Shown here: one piece after another, positions 36,392 through 45,026 of the stretch
Layout of the letters: each line of letters opens with the position of its first letter
How positions within the stretch are numbered: position 1 is the first letter of the stretch
NCBI GenBank assembly: GCA_002869565.1
Contig: PKUJ01000010.1
Span: 244,883-308,882 of the forward strand
Reading direction: 5' to 3'
DNA from: Arcobacter sp.
Lineage (GTDB): Bacteria; Campylobacterota; Campylobacteria; Campylobacterales; Arcobacteraceae
DNA length: 64,000 nt
Notes under the pieces: generated by a model
Databases searched by the model: none
Told to the model about the DNA's origin: nothing
What the model saw: only the letters and a program-made list of their open reading frames with translations
Made by a program: the position numbers and the translations under genes

Positions 36392-36601
36392 TTATTTTTT
36401 AGTTGTTGAAATACCTGGAGCTTCTTGTGTACCAACATAATCTTCTACTTGACTATTATACTTCATATAAGAAAATACTGCTCCAACAAGTAAACAAAAA
36501 ACTATTACAAGTTTAACAGTATTTCTTTTTTCTTTAGTTTCAGTGCCATTATAGTCATCAATTTTGTCTAAAGATAGTTCATCATCCATATTACTTTTCA
36601 T
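36392..36601 (-). CDS. Small single-pass membrane protein
   Basis: A 69-residue protein with an acidic cytoplasmic N-terminus ('MDDELSLDKIDDYNGTE'), one transmembrane helix ('TVKLVIVFCLLVGAVFSYM', about 27-45) and a short C-terminal tail. AGGAG lies eight bases before the ATG. It is between the diguanylate cyclase and glutamate dehydrogenase, on the same strand. No family is recognised. Confidence 0.5.
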   Translation of the reverse strand: MKSNMDDELSLDKIDDYNGTETKEKRNTVKLVIVFCLLVGAVFSYMKYNSQVEDYVGTQEAPGISTTKK

Positions 36602-36723
36602 GACATCTCCTTAATTTTTTTTGACTTTAACATATGTGAACTTAAAATAATAGTCATAAGTTAAAGTTATGATATTTTTTAATATTAAATTAATTTTTTT
36701 TATAATACTAAAATAAGAAAAAC

Positions 36724-39700
36724 TTATAATAAAGAAACCATCATTTGATTAACTGTAACCGCTATTTCTTTTATATCTTTATTTTCTCTTGTCATAAAGG
36801 TATCTAAATTATCTCTTACTTTATAAAATGTATCTTTTTCATTTGCAACAAAATTTGCAAATGCAACTTCTGGTTCTTCATTTACTCTTTGGAAATTTAA
36901 TATTTTTTTAGTGTAATGAACAACAATAAATTCAATAAACTGTAATACTTGGTTTCTTAGAACCATGTCATTTCGGGAATGTATTTCTACCCTATTTAAA
37001 GATACAATAATTTCTAAAATATTAAATTCATGAATTAAAGAATAAAATAATATTACAACATCTTTAAATGAATGATTAGTATTTGTTTTAATAACTATCG
37101 CAGGAATCGCAAATCTTAAATAATCAATCACTGAGAAAAATTGATTAAACTCTTCATCTCCCTCAATTAAATTTTCAATTTTTTGATTATGCACTTCTCC
37201 TAAAAGATTAAATAATTCACTTTTATGATCTAATATATGTGCTGCATCTAATTGGTTTTTCTTAATATATTTAACCATCCATCTTGTACTAGCATAAAGC
37301 GTGTATTCTAGTTTATTGATTAATTTATATTGTTTTTCAATATCCATAATATAATCTTGAGAAGAAATTTTTTCTCTTATTTCTTTTGCACCAAATAACT
37401 GTTTTGCTACTAAATATGATTTGATTTTTAATATAAATCTATCTAGTCCTAATTTCTCATAATCACTTACAAAAGTACAACCTTGAGCATTGATTATTAC
37501 ATCAGCCATTTTTGTTGCAATAATTTCTCTTTTTAATGGGTGATTTAAAAGTTCATGTTCATATGCCCCAACAAATGATTTAGGGAAATATCTATATAAA
37601 TATTGTAAAGCAAATTTTTCATCAATTAAAGTTGAATCTAAAAGTATTTTTTTAAGGAATATTTTTGAATATGATAATAAAGAACATAAAACTGGTCGTA
37701 CAATCGACCCTTCCATATCAATAATATCATTAATATTTTCATTTTTTGGAATAAAAAAGGAAGTCCTATTAAATGCTTCAACATTATTTTCTAAAACTAC
37801 AATAACTTTTTTGAAATCATTTAAATATCGTCTTGAAAATCTTTCATCAATAGATATTGCTAAAGATTGGTTGTAATTACTTTCAAGTACTAAAGTAACA
37901 ACTTGTTCTGTTAAAGAGTGTAAAGTACCTTTTGTCTCTTCTTCACAAAGATTTTCATGACTTTTAATTGTATTTAGTAAAATTTTTAAATTTACTTCAT
38001 GATCGGAAGTATCAACACCACCAGCATTATCAATTCCATCTATATTTATTTTACCCCCTGCTAAAGCATACTCTATTCTTGCTTTTTGAGTAAAACCTAA
38101 ATTTCCGCCTTCACTTACAATCTTTGCTTTAATTTCATTTGCATCAACTCTTACTGATTCATTTTGCTTATCACCTATATCAAGAGAGTTTTCATCACTT
38201 GCTTTTACATAAGTTCCAACACCTCCGTTGAACAATAAATCAACATTCATAGTCAGAAGCATTCGGGATAACTCTTCACCACTTAATACTTTTTTCTTAG
38301 TATTAATAAGTTTTTTTATTTCAGGAGATAATTCAATCTCTTTATCACTTCTTAGAAATATTCCTCCACCTTCTGAAATAAGATCTTTATTATAATGACT
38401 CCAGCCAGAATCTTTTGATTCAAAAAGTCTTTTTCTTTCTTTAAAACTTTTTTCTAAATCAGGAGTAGGATCAATAAAAATTTCTTTATGCCCAATAGCA
38501 GCTATTAATTTAAATTTTTCAGATTCGATAAGTCCATTTCCAAAAACATCTCCACTCATTGAACCAATACCCATTACAGATACTTCATCTTTGTAAATAT
38601 CAATGCCCTCTTCAATAAAAAATCTTTTTGTTGACATTATAGAACCCCGTGCTGTAATACCTAGGTCTTTATGTCCATAACCGTTACTTCCACCACTTGC
38701 AAATGCATCCCCAAGCCAATAACCACGACTTATTGCAATTGAATTTGCTACATCACTCATAGAAGCTGTTCCTTTATCAGCAGCAACTACAAAATAAGGG
38801 TCATCTCCATCATATGCAACAACTTCATCATATTTAACAACTTTTCCATCTATCATATTATCTACTAAATCAAGGTTTGCATTTATATACATTGAATAAA
38901 TTTCTTCAAAATACTCTTTAGTAATAGTTGATGAATTTTTATTTATTACAAAACCACCTTTTGACCCATCAGGAATAATAATAGAATTTTTACCCTCTTG
39001 AGTAATCATTAATGATTTTACCTCTTGACGATAATCATCGTGTCTATCCGACAATCTTAATCCACCCCGTGAAATATTACTCATTCTTAAGTGAATTCCA
39101 TAAAAATCAGGATGATAAATAAAGTTTTCTAAATTTGGTTGTAAGCCTTTTAAATTTTCACCGAATTTTTTTGTATCTATTTTAAAAGAGATTGTATCTT
39201 TGCTCATAAAATAGTTTGTTCTTAAAAGTGATTGTAAAAAAGTTAAAGTAAGTTTTAATATCCTATCATCAATAATTTGAGGAATCACTTTTATTAAGTT
39301 TTCAATATTTTCTTCTAAAGAAGCAATTTTTTCTTTTCTTTTTGTTAAATTAGGTTCAAATTTTGCAACAAAATAATCCACAAATAGGTCAGTAATAGTA
39401 TGATGATTAATAAGTGTATTAAGAATAGTTGCAGAGTTAATTGTTAAAACTGCTTGGTCAATATATTCAATAAATGCTCTTACAAGAGATATTTTCCGTA
39501 AATTAAAATTTTGATTTAAAACAAGAGAAAAAACTTTTGAATGTTCCAAGGATGGGTCTTTTATGCAATTTACAATTATATTTTCAATATTATCTTTTGC
39601 ATATTCAATTCTATTAATATCTCCAGGACTTTCAACTTTTAAATTAAATCTAGAAACAAATACCATTTGTTTACGACGTTGAATATTATAAGTGACCTCA

Positions 39701-39924
39701 TCAATAATCATAAATCCAATATCATGTAAAATTGGAGTAATTGAAGATAAAAAAAGTTGGTATGTAGAATAGATTTTAATACTTTTGACTGTATCACTAT
39801 CAACTATTTGTGTTACGATTGTCTCTTCTTGAACTTTATTAAATAATTCTTCTGAAATATCTAAATCTTTTGCTGTCAAAAGTTGAGAACAAACTGCATT
39901 AATATCTGAGGATGTTGGTGCCAT
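36724..39924 (-). CDS. NAD-specific glutamate dehydrogenase, large type
   Basis: A 1066-residue protein of the large NAD-GDH group (relatives of the 115-180 kDa bacterial/fungal enzymes). The catalytic half shows 'FYGIHLRMSNISRGGLRLSDRHDDYRQEVKSLMITQ', 'IIPDGSKGGFVINK' with the substrate Lys, 'SRGYWLGDAFASGGSNGYGHKDLGITARG', 'VMGIGSMSGDVFGNGL' for NAD binding, and 'NAGGVDTSDHEVNLKI'. The N-terminal ACT-like region of the 1600-residue enzymes is mostly missing, as seems usual in this phylum. It interconverts glutamate and 2-oxoglutarate plus ammonia, feeding amino-acid carbon into the TCA cycle. It fits a lineage living on amino and organic acids. Confidence 0.9.
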   Translation of the reverse strand: MAPTSSDINAVCSQLLTAKDLDISEELFNKVQEETIVTQIVDSDTVKSIKIYSTYQLFLSSITPILHDIGFMIIDEVTYNIQRRKQMVFVSRFNLKVESPGDINRIEYAKDNIENIIVNCIKDPSLEHSKVFSLVLNQNFNLRKISLVRAFIEYIDQAVLTINSATILNTLINHHTITDLFVDYFVAKFEPNLTKRKEKIASLEENIENLIKVIPQIIDDRILKLTLTFLQSLLRTNYFMSKDTISFKIDTKKFGENLKGLQPNLENFIYHPDFYGIHLRMSNISRGGLRLSDRHDDYRQEVKSLMITQEGKNSIIIPDGSKGGFVINKNSSTITKEYFEEIYSMYINANLDLVDNMIDGKVVKYDEVVAYDGDDPYFVVAADKGTASMSDVANSIAISRGYWLGDAFASGGSNGYGHKDLGITARGSIMSTKRFFIEEGIDIYKDEVSVMGIGSMSGDVFGNGLIESEKFKLIAAIGHKEIFIDPTPDLEKSFKERKRLFESKDSGWSHYNKDLISEGGGIFLRSDKEIELSPEIKKLINTKKKVLSGEELSRMLLTMNVDLLFNGGVGTYVKASDENSLDIGDKQNESVRVDANEIKAKIVSEGGNLGFTQKARIEYALAGGKINIDGIDNAGGVDTSDHEVNLKILLNTIKSHENLCEEETKGTLHSLTEQVVTLVLESNYNQSLAISIDERFSRRYLNDFKKVIVVLENNVEAFNRTSFFIPKNENINDIIDMEGSIVRPVLCSLLSYSKIFLKKILLDSTLIDEKFALQYLYRYFPKSFVGAYEHELLNHPLKREIIATKMADVIINAQGCTFVSDYEKLGLDRFILKIKSYLVAKQLFGAKEIREKISSQDYIMDIEKQYKLINKLEYTLYASTRWMVKYIKKNQLDAAHILDHKSELFNLLGEVHNQKIENLIEGDEEFNQFFSVIDYLRFAIPAIVIKTNTNHSFKDVVILFYSLIHEFNILEIIVSLNRVEIHSRNDMVLRNQVLQFIEFIVVHYTKKILNFQRVNEEPEVAFANFVANEKDTFYKVRDNLDTFMTRENKDIKEIAVTVNQMMVSLL

Positions 39925-40011
39925 TAAAAATCCTTTTTAATTTTATCTATCTAATACTACTCTTTAATTATTAAGGAATTGTTAAAAAATATACAAAAGT
40001 ATAATTTTTAT

Positions 40012-40479
40012 TTATGCAGTTATATTGTAGGATGATGCACTTAATAATTTTTTTATATCATCAGCTTTTACTTCTATATCAAGTCCACGTTTTCCTCCAC
40101 TTACATAGATAGTTTCAAAATCAAAAGCACTTTCATCAATAACAGTACGTAATCTTTTTTTCTGCCCTAAAGGAGAAATTCCCCCAAGTAAATATCCTGT
40201 AACTTTTTGGGCTTCATTCTTATCTGCCATCTTTGCATTCTTTACTTTCAAGGCTGATGAAATATTCTTTAAAGACATGGAGCAATTCACAGGGATAATT
40301 CCAACAGCTAACTCTTTTGGATTTAACTCCACTAAAAGCGTTTTATAAACTCTATTCTCATCAAAACCTAATTTTTGTGCAGCTTCCAATCCATAATTTG
40401 TACAAGCTGGGTCATGGTCATATTTATGCATTTTAAAATCACATTTATTTTTTTTAAGTAAATTTATTGCAGGTGTCAT
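40012..40479 (-). CDS. ybaK: Cys-tRNA(Pro)/Cys-tRNA(Cys) deacylase YbaK/EbsC
   Basis: A 155-residue editing-domain protein. 'TPAINLLKKNKCDFKMHKYDHDPACTNYGLEAAQKLG' at the start, 'VYKTLLVEL' and 'GYLLGGISPLGQKKRLRTVIDESA' (about 93-116) with 'IYVSGGKRGLDIEV' are typical of YbaK. It removes Cys from mischarged tRNA(Pro). It overlaps the AlkD-like gene upstream by four bases (ATGA), so both are made from one transcript. Confidence 0.93.
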   Translation of the reverse strand: MTPAINLLKKNKCDFKMHKYDHDPACTNYGLEAAQKLGFDENRVYKTLLVELNPKELAVGIIPVNCSMSLKNISSALKVKNAKMADKNEAQKVTGYLLGGISPLGQKKRLRTVIDESAFDFETIYVSGGKRGLDIEVKADDIKKLLSASSYNITA

Positions 40480-41564
40480 ATTAATTCAAACTCTCTTATA
40501 ATTTTTTCTTCGCCATTTACAATTATTGCAATTTTATGTAAACCTTTATGATATTTTCTAGTAGTAACTTTTTTAAAACTTTGATATTTTTTAAAGGACT
40601 TACTGCTTTTATTTATTTCATTTTGGCTTAACATAAAAACTTTTCTAGACAAAGTTTTATTTGCTTTTTGATAATCAATAGCGTATTCAATTCTTACATT
40701 TCCTATTTTATCATTTGTAGTTTTTAAATCAAATGAAAAATTTAAATTTTCTTCCTCTTTTACCTTTAAATCAACAATAAAATTTTCAATAATAAAAGAG
40801 TTGTCTGCTTTATAACCAAATAGTTCAAGAATCTTTTTATCTCCAGCTTTAAGTAAAGTTCGTGAAGCATGTTTACAAATCCAATCTAAATTTTTAGAAA
40901 ATCCCAAATTATCTTTTACAAACTTAATTACTAACTCTGGATTATCTTTTGAAATATCATTTAAATTATTTGCAACTGATTTTCTTACATACATACTATC
41001 ATCATGTTTTAATAATTCTAAAACTTCTAAAACTAAAGTAGGATTCTTTTTGAATACAGGTAAAGCAATAGCCCAAGGAAGTCTAGGACGACAACCTTCA
41101 GATGATAATCTTCTTATATGTTCATTTTCATTTTTCGCCCATTTCATAAATGCTTCCATAGTCTCTTTTTCATACTTAACAATAAAATGTCGAATAGCAA
41201 ACTCAGAACTTGAATCTATTGTAAAATACTCCAAAGCATTAATAGAAGTTTCAAAATCATCTAAACCATAAACCTCAACATAATCAGGTAATATCATAGA
41301 TTGAAGTCCCATAGATTCACTTTGTGAAAAATGAGTTTTTACTTTTTTTAGTATCTCTATTGTCTTTTTATAATCAGCATCTAAAAAAGGATCAATAGAA
41401 GAAGAGATAAGTCTCATCCTATCTTTTAATTCTAACTCTTCAAGTTTTGATAAAACAAAACTTGTATACTCCTCTTTTCTAAAACTACTGTCATATTTAT
41501 ATATGTTGTTAGCAAACTCTTCTACAAGTTTTTTGTTAAATAAATTTTTAAATGCTTCTGCCAT
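40476..41564 (-). CDS. AlkD-like DNA alkylation repair protein (HEAT repeats)
   Basis: A 362-residue protein. The first 240 residues are HEAT-like repeats of the DNA alkylation repair family: 'FAIRHFIVKYEKETMEAFMKWAKNENEHIRRLSSEGCRPRLPWAIAL' (about 130-176) is the core motif, with 'DDSMYVRKSVANNLNDISKDNPELVIKFV' after it. AlkD is a base-excision glycosylase that removes N3- and N7-alkylated purines without base flipping. The C-terminal 110 residues ('ENLNFSFDLKTTNDKIGNVRIEYAI') look like an added beta-sandwich, found in a subgroup of the family. A TAAACTAGTTTA palindrome lies just upstream (41578-41589). Confidence 0.85.
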   Translation of the reverse strand: MAEAFKNLFNKKLVEEFANNIYKYDSSFRKEEYTSFVLSKLEELELKDRMRLISSSIDPFLDADYKKTIEILKKVKTHFSQSESMGLQSMILPDYVEVYGLDDFETSINALEYFTIDSSSEFAIRHFIVKYEKETMEAFMKWAKNENEHIRRLSSEGCRPRLPWAIALPVFKKNPTLVLEVLELLKHDDSMYVRKSVANNLNDISKDNPELVIKFVKDNLGFSKNLDWICKHASRTLLKAGDKKILELFGYKADNSFIIENFIVDLKVKEEENLNFSFDLKTTNDKIGNVRIEYAIDYQKANKTLSRKVFMLSQNEINKSSKSFKKYQSFKKVTTRKYHKGLHKIAIIVNGEEKIIREFELI

Positions 41565-41577
41565 AATCTCTCTTTTT

Positions 41578-41589
41578 TAAACTAGTTTA
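41578..41589. promoter_or_regulatory. Palindrome upstream of AlkD-like gene
   Basis: TAAACTAGTTTA, 12 bases, perfect, 14 bases before the AlkD-like ATG. Possible operator; could be chance in AT-rich DNA. The rest of the 244-base divergent region (41565-41808) shows only AT-rich sequence with several TATAAT-like boxes. Confidence 0.25.
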
Positions 41590-41808
41590 GATGTTAAATC
41601 ATTTGCACTTATATATATCTTAGAAATTGACGAAATTTAATTGCTTTAGATTAATTAATAATGAAATATATCGTAAAAATTTGTTTTGCATTAAAAATAT
41701 TACAGATTGTCATATTTTAAATAAACTTATTTATTATAATTAATAATATTAAGCATGTTTTATATAGAATACTTGTTTTATAAATAACTGGCTATATATT
41801 GGTTTAAA

Positions 41809-42597
41809 ATGATAATATTAAATAATACTCTAAAAATATTTTTACTGTTTGGCACAATTTTATTTTGTGCAATTTTTATATATAGTTTTACCTCTCCATA
41901 TAAAATAGAAAAACATGCAACAGGTTTTATAAAAAAACAAATTCAATATCAAGTAAATGAAAAAATTGATAATTTTGGCAAAAGTTCAAGTGAGAACAAA
42001 TTAATAAAATTTTCTCAAAAAATTCTTAAAAAAAATCATGAGAGAATAAACAAATTAAAATTAGCATTAAAAAATAAGTTACCTGAAAAAATAGCTTCAA
42101 CTGTTGCAATAATGCAAGACCTTAATTGTGAATGTAGAAATAGATATTCTAAGTTTGTAAAAAATGTACTTGATGAAACTATTTTAAATTTAGAAGAAAT
42201 AAATAAAAAAATTGTTACTTTTATGAAAATGAAATATATGCAGATAGTTCAAAGTATTATTAATGATTTTAGAATATTTTCGGGAAGTAATTTACTATTT
42301 TTTCTTCTTGCCTTAATTCTACTTTTTCTAAAACCTCAAGCAAATTCTCAACTCACCTTAGTAGCTGGACTACTATTCTTATCAACAGTTATTTGTAGTT
42401 ATTTTTATATTTTTGAGCAAGATTGGTTTTATAACATTATTTATCAAGATTTTTTTGGATATTTTTACCTATTGTATATGGGAATAGTTTTTCTGTTTTT
42501 GTGTGATATTATATTTAATAAAGCTAGAATCACAACAAGAATTATTAACTTTATAGCAAATATTATAGGTTCTGCTTTTCAGACAATTCCGTGTTAA
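41809..42597 (+). CDS. Hypothetical multi-pass membrane protein
   Basis: A 262-residue protein: one N-terminal membrane helix (about 8-27), a long charged helical section outside the membrane (about 30-155, with 'DLNCECRNRY' holding two Cys), then three more hydrophobic helices (about 163-180, 185-205, 215-235) and a short tail. No family is recognised. The layout (helix, long soluble helical part, three-helix bundle) resembles that of the unrelated-looking protein at 48849-49673. No good Shine-Dalgarno is seen before the ATG. Confidence 0.5.
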   Translation: MIILNNTLKIFLLFGTILFCAIFIYSFTSPYKIEKHATGFIKKQIQYQVNEKIDNFGKSSSENKLIKFSQKILKKNHERINKLKLALKNKLPEKIASTVAIMQDLNCECRNRYSKFVKNVLDETILNLEEINKKIVTFMKMKYMQIVQSIINDFRIFSGSNLLFFLLALILLFLKPQANSQLTLVAGLLFLSTVICSYFYIFEQDWFYNIIYQDFFGYFYLLYMGIVFLFLCDIIFNKARITTRIINFIANIIGSAFQTIPC

Positions 42598-42660
42598 ATG
42601 GCATAATTTATAAGATACTAACTTCTGTCTTTGATTAAAATAAACTCTACACTTACAAAA

Positions 42661-42692
42661 ATTTCATGAAGAGTTTAAGCTCTTCATGAAAT
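42661..42692 (-). terminator. Terminator of leuA
   Basis: Perfect 13-bp arms ATTTCATGAAGAG / CTCTTCATGAAAT with a six-base loop, followed leftward by TTTTT. It ends two bases from the leuA stop. Confidence 0.85.
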
Positions 42693-42693
42693 A

Positions 42694-43998
42694 TTATGAC
42701 ACATTGTACTCAGTATAAAGTTGAATAATCTCCTCTTTACTCAACTCCCTTTGAACCTTATCACTTTCTTTTTTCACTAAAAGTCCAAACTCTTTGGCTT
42801 CTTCTTTATCTAACTCATCTCCAAAAAATTCACTTATGACAAAAGCAACTCCCCCTTTCCCTGATTGAGAATTTACTCTAATAACATCTTCATATCCTCT
42901 TTTTATATCTTTTGGGTCTATTGGTAAATATGGTACATTCCACTCTTGGCAAGAGTTTTCTCTATAAATATCTATCCCTTTTTTTATTGCATCTTGATGT
43001 CCTCCACTAAAGGCTGTAAAAATCATATCTCCTACATATGGATGTCTTGGATTTATATTTAACTTTGTTAAATTCTCATACATCTTTTTTACTTCATCAA
43101 CAATTGATAAATCAAGCTTAGAATCAATACCTTGTGAGTGTAAATTAAAAGCAAAGTTTATTAAATCCAAATTCCCTGCTCTCTCACCATTTCCAAATAG
43201 TGTTCCCTCTACTCTATTTGCTCCTGCTAAAACTGCAAGTTCTGCAGAGGCTACTGAGGTTCCTCTGTCATTGTGTGGATGAACACTTATTATTAGTGAT
43301 TCTCTGTTGTTTAAGTTATTGCACATCCACTCTATTCTATCTGCATAAATATTTGCAGTGCAGGCTTCTAAGGTATTTGGTAAATTTATTATCATCTTGT
43401 TTTGTATTGTTGGTATTACTACATCGATTACTTTATTACATATTTTCACAGCAAACTCTAAATCAGTTTGGGAAAAACTCTCTGGGGAATAATCATATAT
43501 AACATTGCCCTCAAAATCTTTTGTTAACTCTACTAAGTATTTCATAGACTCAACTGCCATATTTATTATTTCTTCATCTGTTTTTTTAAATACAACTCTT
43601 CTTTGAAACTCGTTTGTTGGATTGTATAAATGAAAAATTCCATTTTTTACTCCTCTCATAGCTTCAACACTTTTTTTTATCCACTCTTTTTTTGCTGGTA
43701 TTAATACTTGAATAGCAACATCATCAGGTATAAGATTCTCTTCAATCAATTTTCTTGTAAAATTAAAATCAGTATCACTAGCACTGGGATAAGATACTTC
43801 TATTTGTTTAAATCCCATCTTTACTAAAGTATTAAAATACTCCAACTTTTGCTCTATATTTAAAGGGTTTATTAAAGCTTGGTTTCCATCTCTTAAATCT
43901 ACACTTCCATAAATAGGTGCTTTTGTGATTTGATTATTTGGCCAAGTTCGTACGAAATCTTTGACAATAGGATATTGTCTATATTTTTTATAAGTCAT
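42694..43998 (-). CDS. leuA: 2-isopropylmalate synthase lacking the C-terminal regulatory domain
   Basis: A 434-residue HMGL-like TIM-barrel enzyme of the long (LeuA type 2) branch: 'IYGSVDLRDGNQALINP' holds the catalytic Arg/Asp, and 'ISVHPHNDRGTSVASAELAVLAGANRVEGTLFGNGERAGN' the metal-binding HxH and GNGERAGN signature. Full-length members have about 550-640 residues with a C-terminal leucine-sensing domain; here the chain stops after the linker ('EEIIQLYTEYNVS') and a terminator follows at once. It makes 2-isopropylmalate from 2-oxoisovalerate and acetyl-CoA. The ATG at 43998 has GGAG upstream; the ATG at 44010 lies before that site. A leucine-rich leader peptide precedes it (44068-44139). 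A related homolog with another substrate cannot be excluded. Confidence 0.87.
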   Translation of the reverse strand: MTYKKYRQYPIVKDFVRTWPNNQITKAPIYGSVDLRDGNQALINPLNIEQKLEYFNTLVKMGFKQIEVSYPSASDTDFNFTRKLIEENLIPDDVAIQVLIPAKKEWIKKSVEAMRGVKNGIFHLYNPTNEFQRRVVFKKTDEEIINMAVESMKYLVELTKDFEGNVIYDYSPESFSQTDLEFAVKICNKVIDVVIPTIQNKMIINLPNTLEACTANIYADRIEWMCNNLNNRESLIISVHPHNDRGTSVASAELAVLAGANRVEGTLFGNGERAGNLDLINFAFNLHSQGIDSKLDLSIVDEVKKMYENLTKLNINPRHPYVGDMIFTAFSGGHQDAIKKGIDIYRENSCQEWNVPYLPIDPKDIKRGYEDVIRVNSQSGKGGVAFVISEFFGDELDKEEAKEFGLLVKKESDKVQRELSKEEIIQLYTEYNVS

Positions 43999-44023
43999 TT
44001 TATTCTCCATGATTTTATATATT

Positions 44024-44039
44024 TTGCAAATATTTGCAA
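44024..44039. promoter_or_regulatory. 16-base palindrome between leader peptide and leuA
   Basis: TTGCAAATATTTGCAA is perfectly palindromic and lies between the leader peptide stop and the leuA start. In RNA it can form a 6-7 bp hairpin; it is also a possible binding site for the adjacent AraC-type regulator. Confidence 0.4.
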
Positions 44040-44067
44040 CTAAAATTGATAAGATTTGATTTGAAAA

Positions 44068-44139
44068 TTATTTAGTGAGTAAGAGGTTTAAGAGTAGATT
44101 ATTTTTTTGAATATGATTATATTGTTTTATACTATTCAT
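44068..44139 (-). CDS. leuL: Leucine leader peptide (attenuator) upstream of leuA
   Basis: A 23-codon frame too short for a usual gene call. It has a strong ribosome site (AAGGAG, five bases before the ATG), and near its end 'NNLLLNLLLTK' has six Leu in seven codons (CTA CTC TTA AAC CTC TTA CTC), followed by Thr, Lys, TAA. It ends about 60 bases before leuA on the same strand. This is the classical layout of an attenuator leader where ribosome stalling at Leu codons reports leucine shortage. The downstream hairpin lacks a strong U-tract, so control of translation or Rho action is as likely as intrinsic termination. Confidence 0.75.
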   Translation of the reverse strand: MNSIKQYNHIQKNNLLLNLLLTK

Positions 44140-44205
44140 AGTTTCTCCTTTTATTTAAAGAAGTATATAAAATAAAAGAATTTAAATCTTGTACAAAATT
44201 AACAT

Positions 44206-44982
44206 TTATGAAAATATATTTTTTTGAAACTCTTTAGGGGTTAGTTGAAATACTCGTTTAAAACTTCTATTTAAATGGCTTTGGTCAAAAAACCCGCTTT
44301 GTAAGGCAACTTCTATAATTGGTAGCTTTGAATTTAAAAGTTCTTTTGCCCTATGAACTTTTTTATTGATTATATAAGAGTGAATAGCTAAACCGAACTC
44401 TTTTTTAAAAACTCTTATTAGATGTACAACACTTATATTAAACTCTTTTGAGATATCTTCTAAAATAATATCTTCCAAAAAATTTTCATCTAGATAGTTT
44501 TTTATTTTTATTGATAAAGAGTTTTTCTCAACTTCTTCTATGTTTTCTTTAAAAGAAAAAGTACTTAAACAAAACTCAACAAATAACTCTTCTTTTTCCA
44601 ATAAAGAGACATCTTCAGCCAATAATATTTCACATAGATTTATAAAACTTTTTTTATCATCTTTTAAAAAAATATAATCTAAAGATATGCCTAAATTCAA
44701 ACTTTTTAAATAGTTTTTATCTATATATAGTACATAGCCATCTTTGACACTTTTACTATTTAGTGTTGCATTATGGATTATATTTGAGTTGATTATTGCT
44801 ATTTCATTGGGGTTTAATATTTTAAAAGAGTCATTAAATGTTATATTTAATGAGCCCTCTTTAAGTGCTGTAATTGTAAGTTCTTCATGCAAATGCATTT
44901 TTTCACATTGACTTATCTCTTTTATATATCTTAATTCAAGATAGGGTAAGTTTGAGTTTTTAAAAACTTTACTGTTTTGCAT
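44206..44982 (-). CDS. AraC-family transcriptional regulator
   Basis: A 258-residue regulator. An N-terminal cupin-like sensor ('MHLHEELTITALKEGSLNITFNDSFKILNPNEIAIINSNIIHNATL') is followed by a C-terminal double helix-turn-helix ('IILEDISKEFNISVVHLIRVFKKEFGLAIHSYI' and 'IIEVALQSGFFDQSHLNRSFKRVFQLTPKEFQK'). The sensor part suggests binding of a small ligand. It lies between ppaC and leuA on the same strand, but the leuL/leuA promoter probably lies in its 3' flank, so co-transcription is uncertain. Target genes are unknown. Confidence 0.9.
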   Translation of the reverse strand: MQNSKVFKNSNLPYLELRYIKEISQCEKMHLHEELTITALKEGSLNITFNDSFKILNPNEIAIINSNIIHNATLNSKSVKDGYVLYIDKNYLKSLNLGISLDYIFLKDDKKSFINLCEILLAEDVSLLEKEELFVEFCLSTFSFKENIEEVEKNSLSIKIKNYLDENFLEDIILEDISKEFNISVVHLIRVFKKEFGLAIHSYIINKKVHRAKELLNSKLPIIEVALQSGFFDQSHLNRSFKRVFQLTPKEFQKNIFS

Positions 44983-44996
44983 AGTAAGATGAGTTA

Positions 44997-45026
44997 ATCA
45001 AAAGAGGAAACCCTCTTTTGATTTTT
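44997..45026. terminator. Hairpin between ppaC and the AraC gene
   Basis: 11-bp arms ATCAAAAGAGG / CCTCTTTTGAT with a four-base loop, just after the ppaC stop. The T-run is better on the rightward side, but the position fits termination of ppaC. Confidence 0.55.

Noticed and set aside
36724-39924. Glutamate dehydrogenase truncated at the N-terminus
   Set aside because: It is shorter than the 1600-residue type, but start region, ribosome spacing and catalytic core look normal, and about 1000-1100 residues is a known size class.
43200-43502. Rightward open frame of 100 codons opposite leuA
   Set aside because: Leu/Cys-rich shadow of a strongly conserved enzyme gene; no start signals.
44068-44139. 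Leader-peptide frame as part of the AraC gene or leuA N-terminus
   Set aside because: It is out of continuity with both: the AraC stop lies upstream at 44206 and the leader has its own stop 60 bases before leuA.
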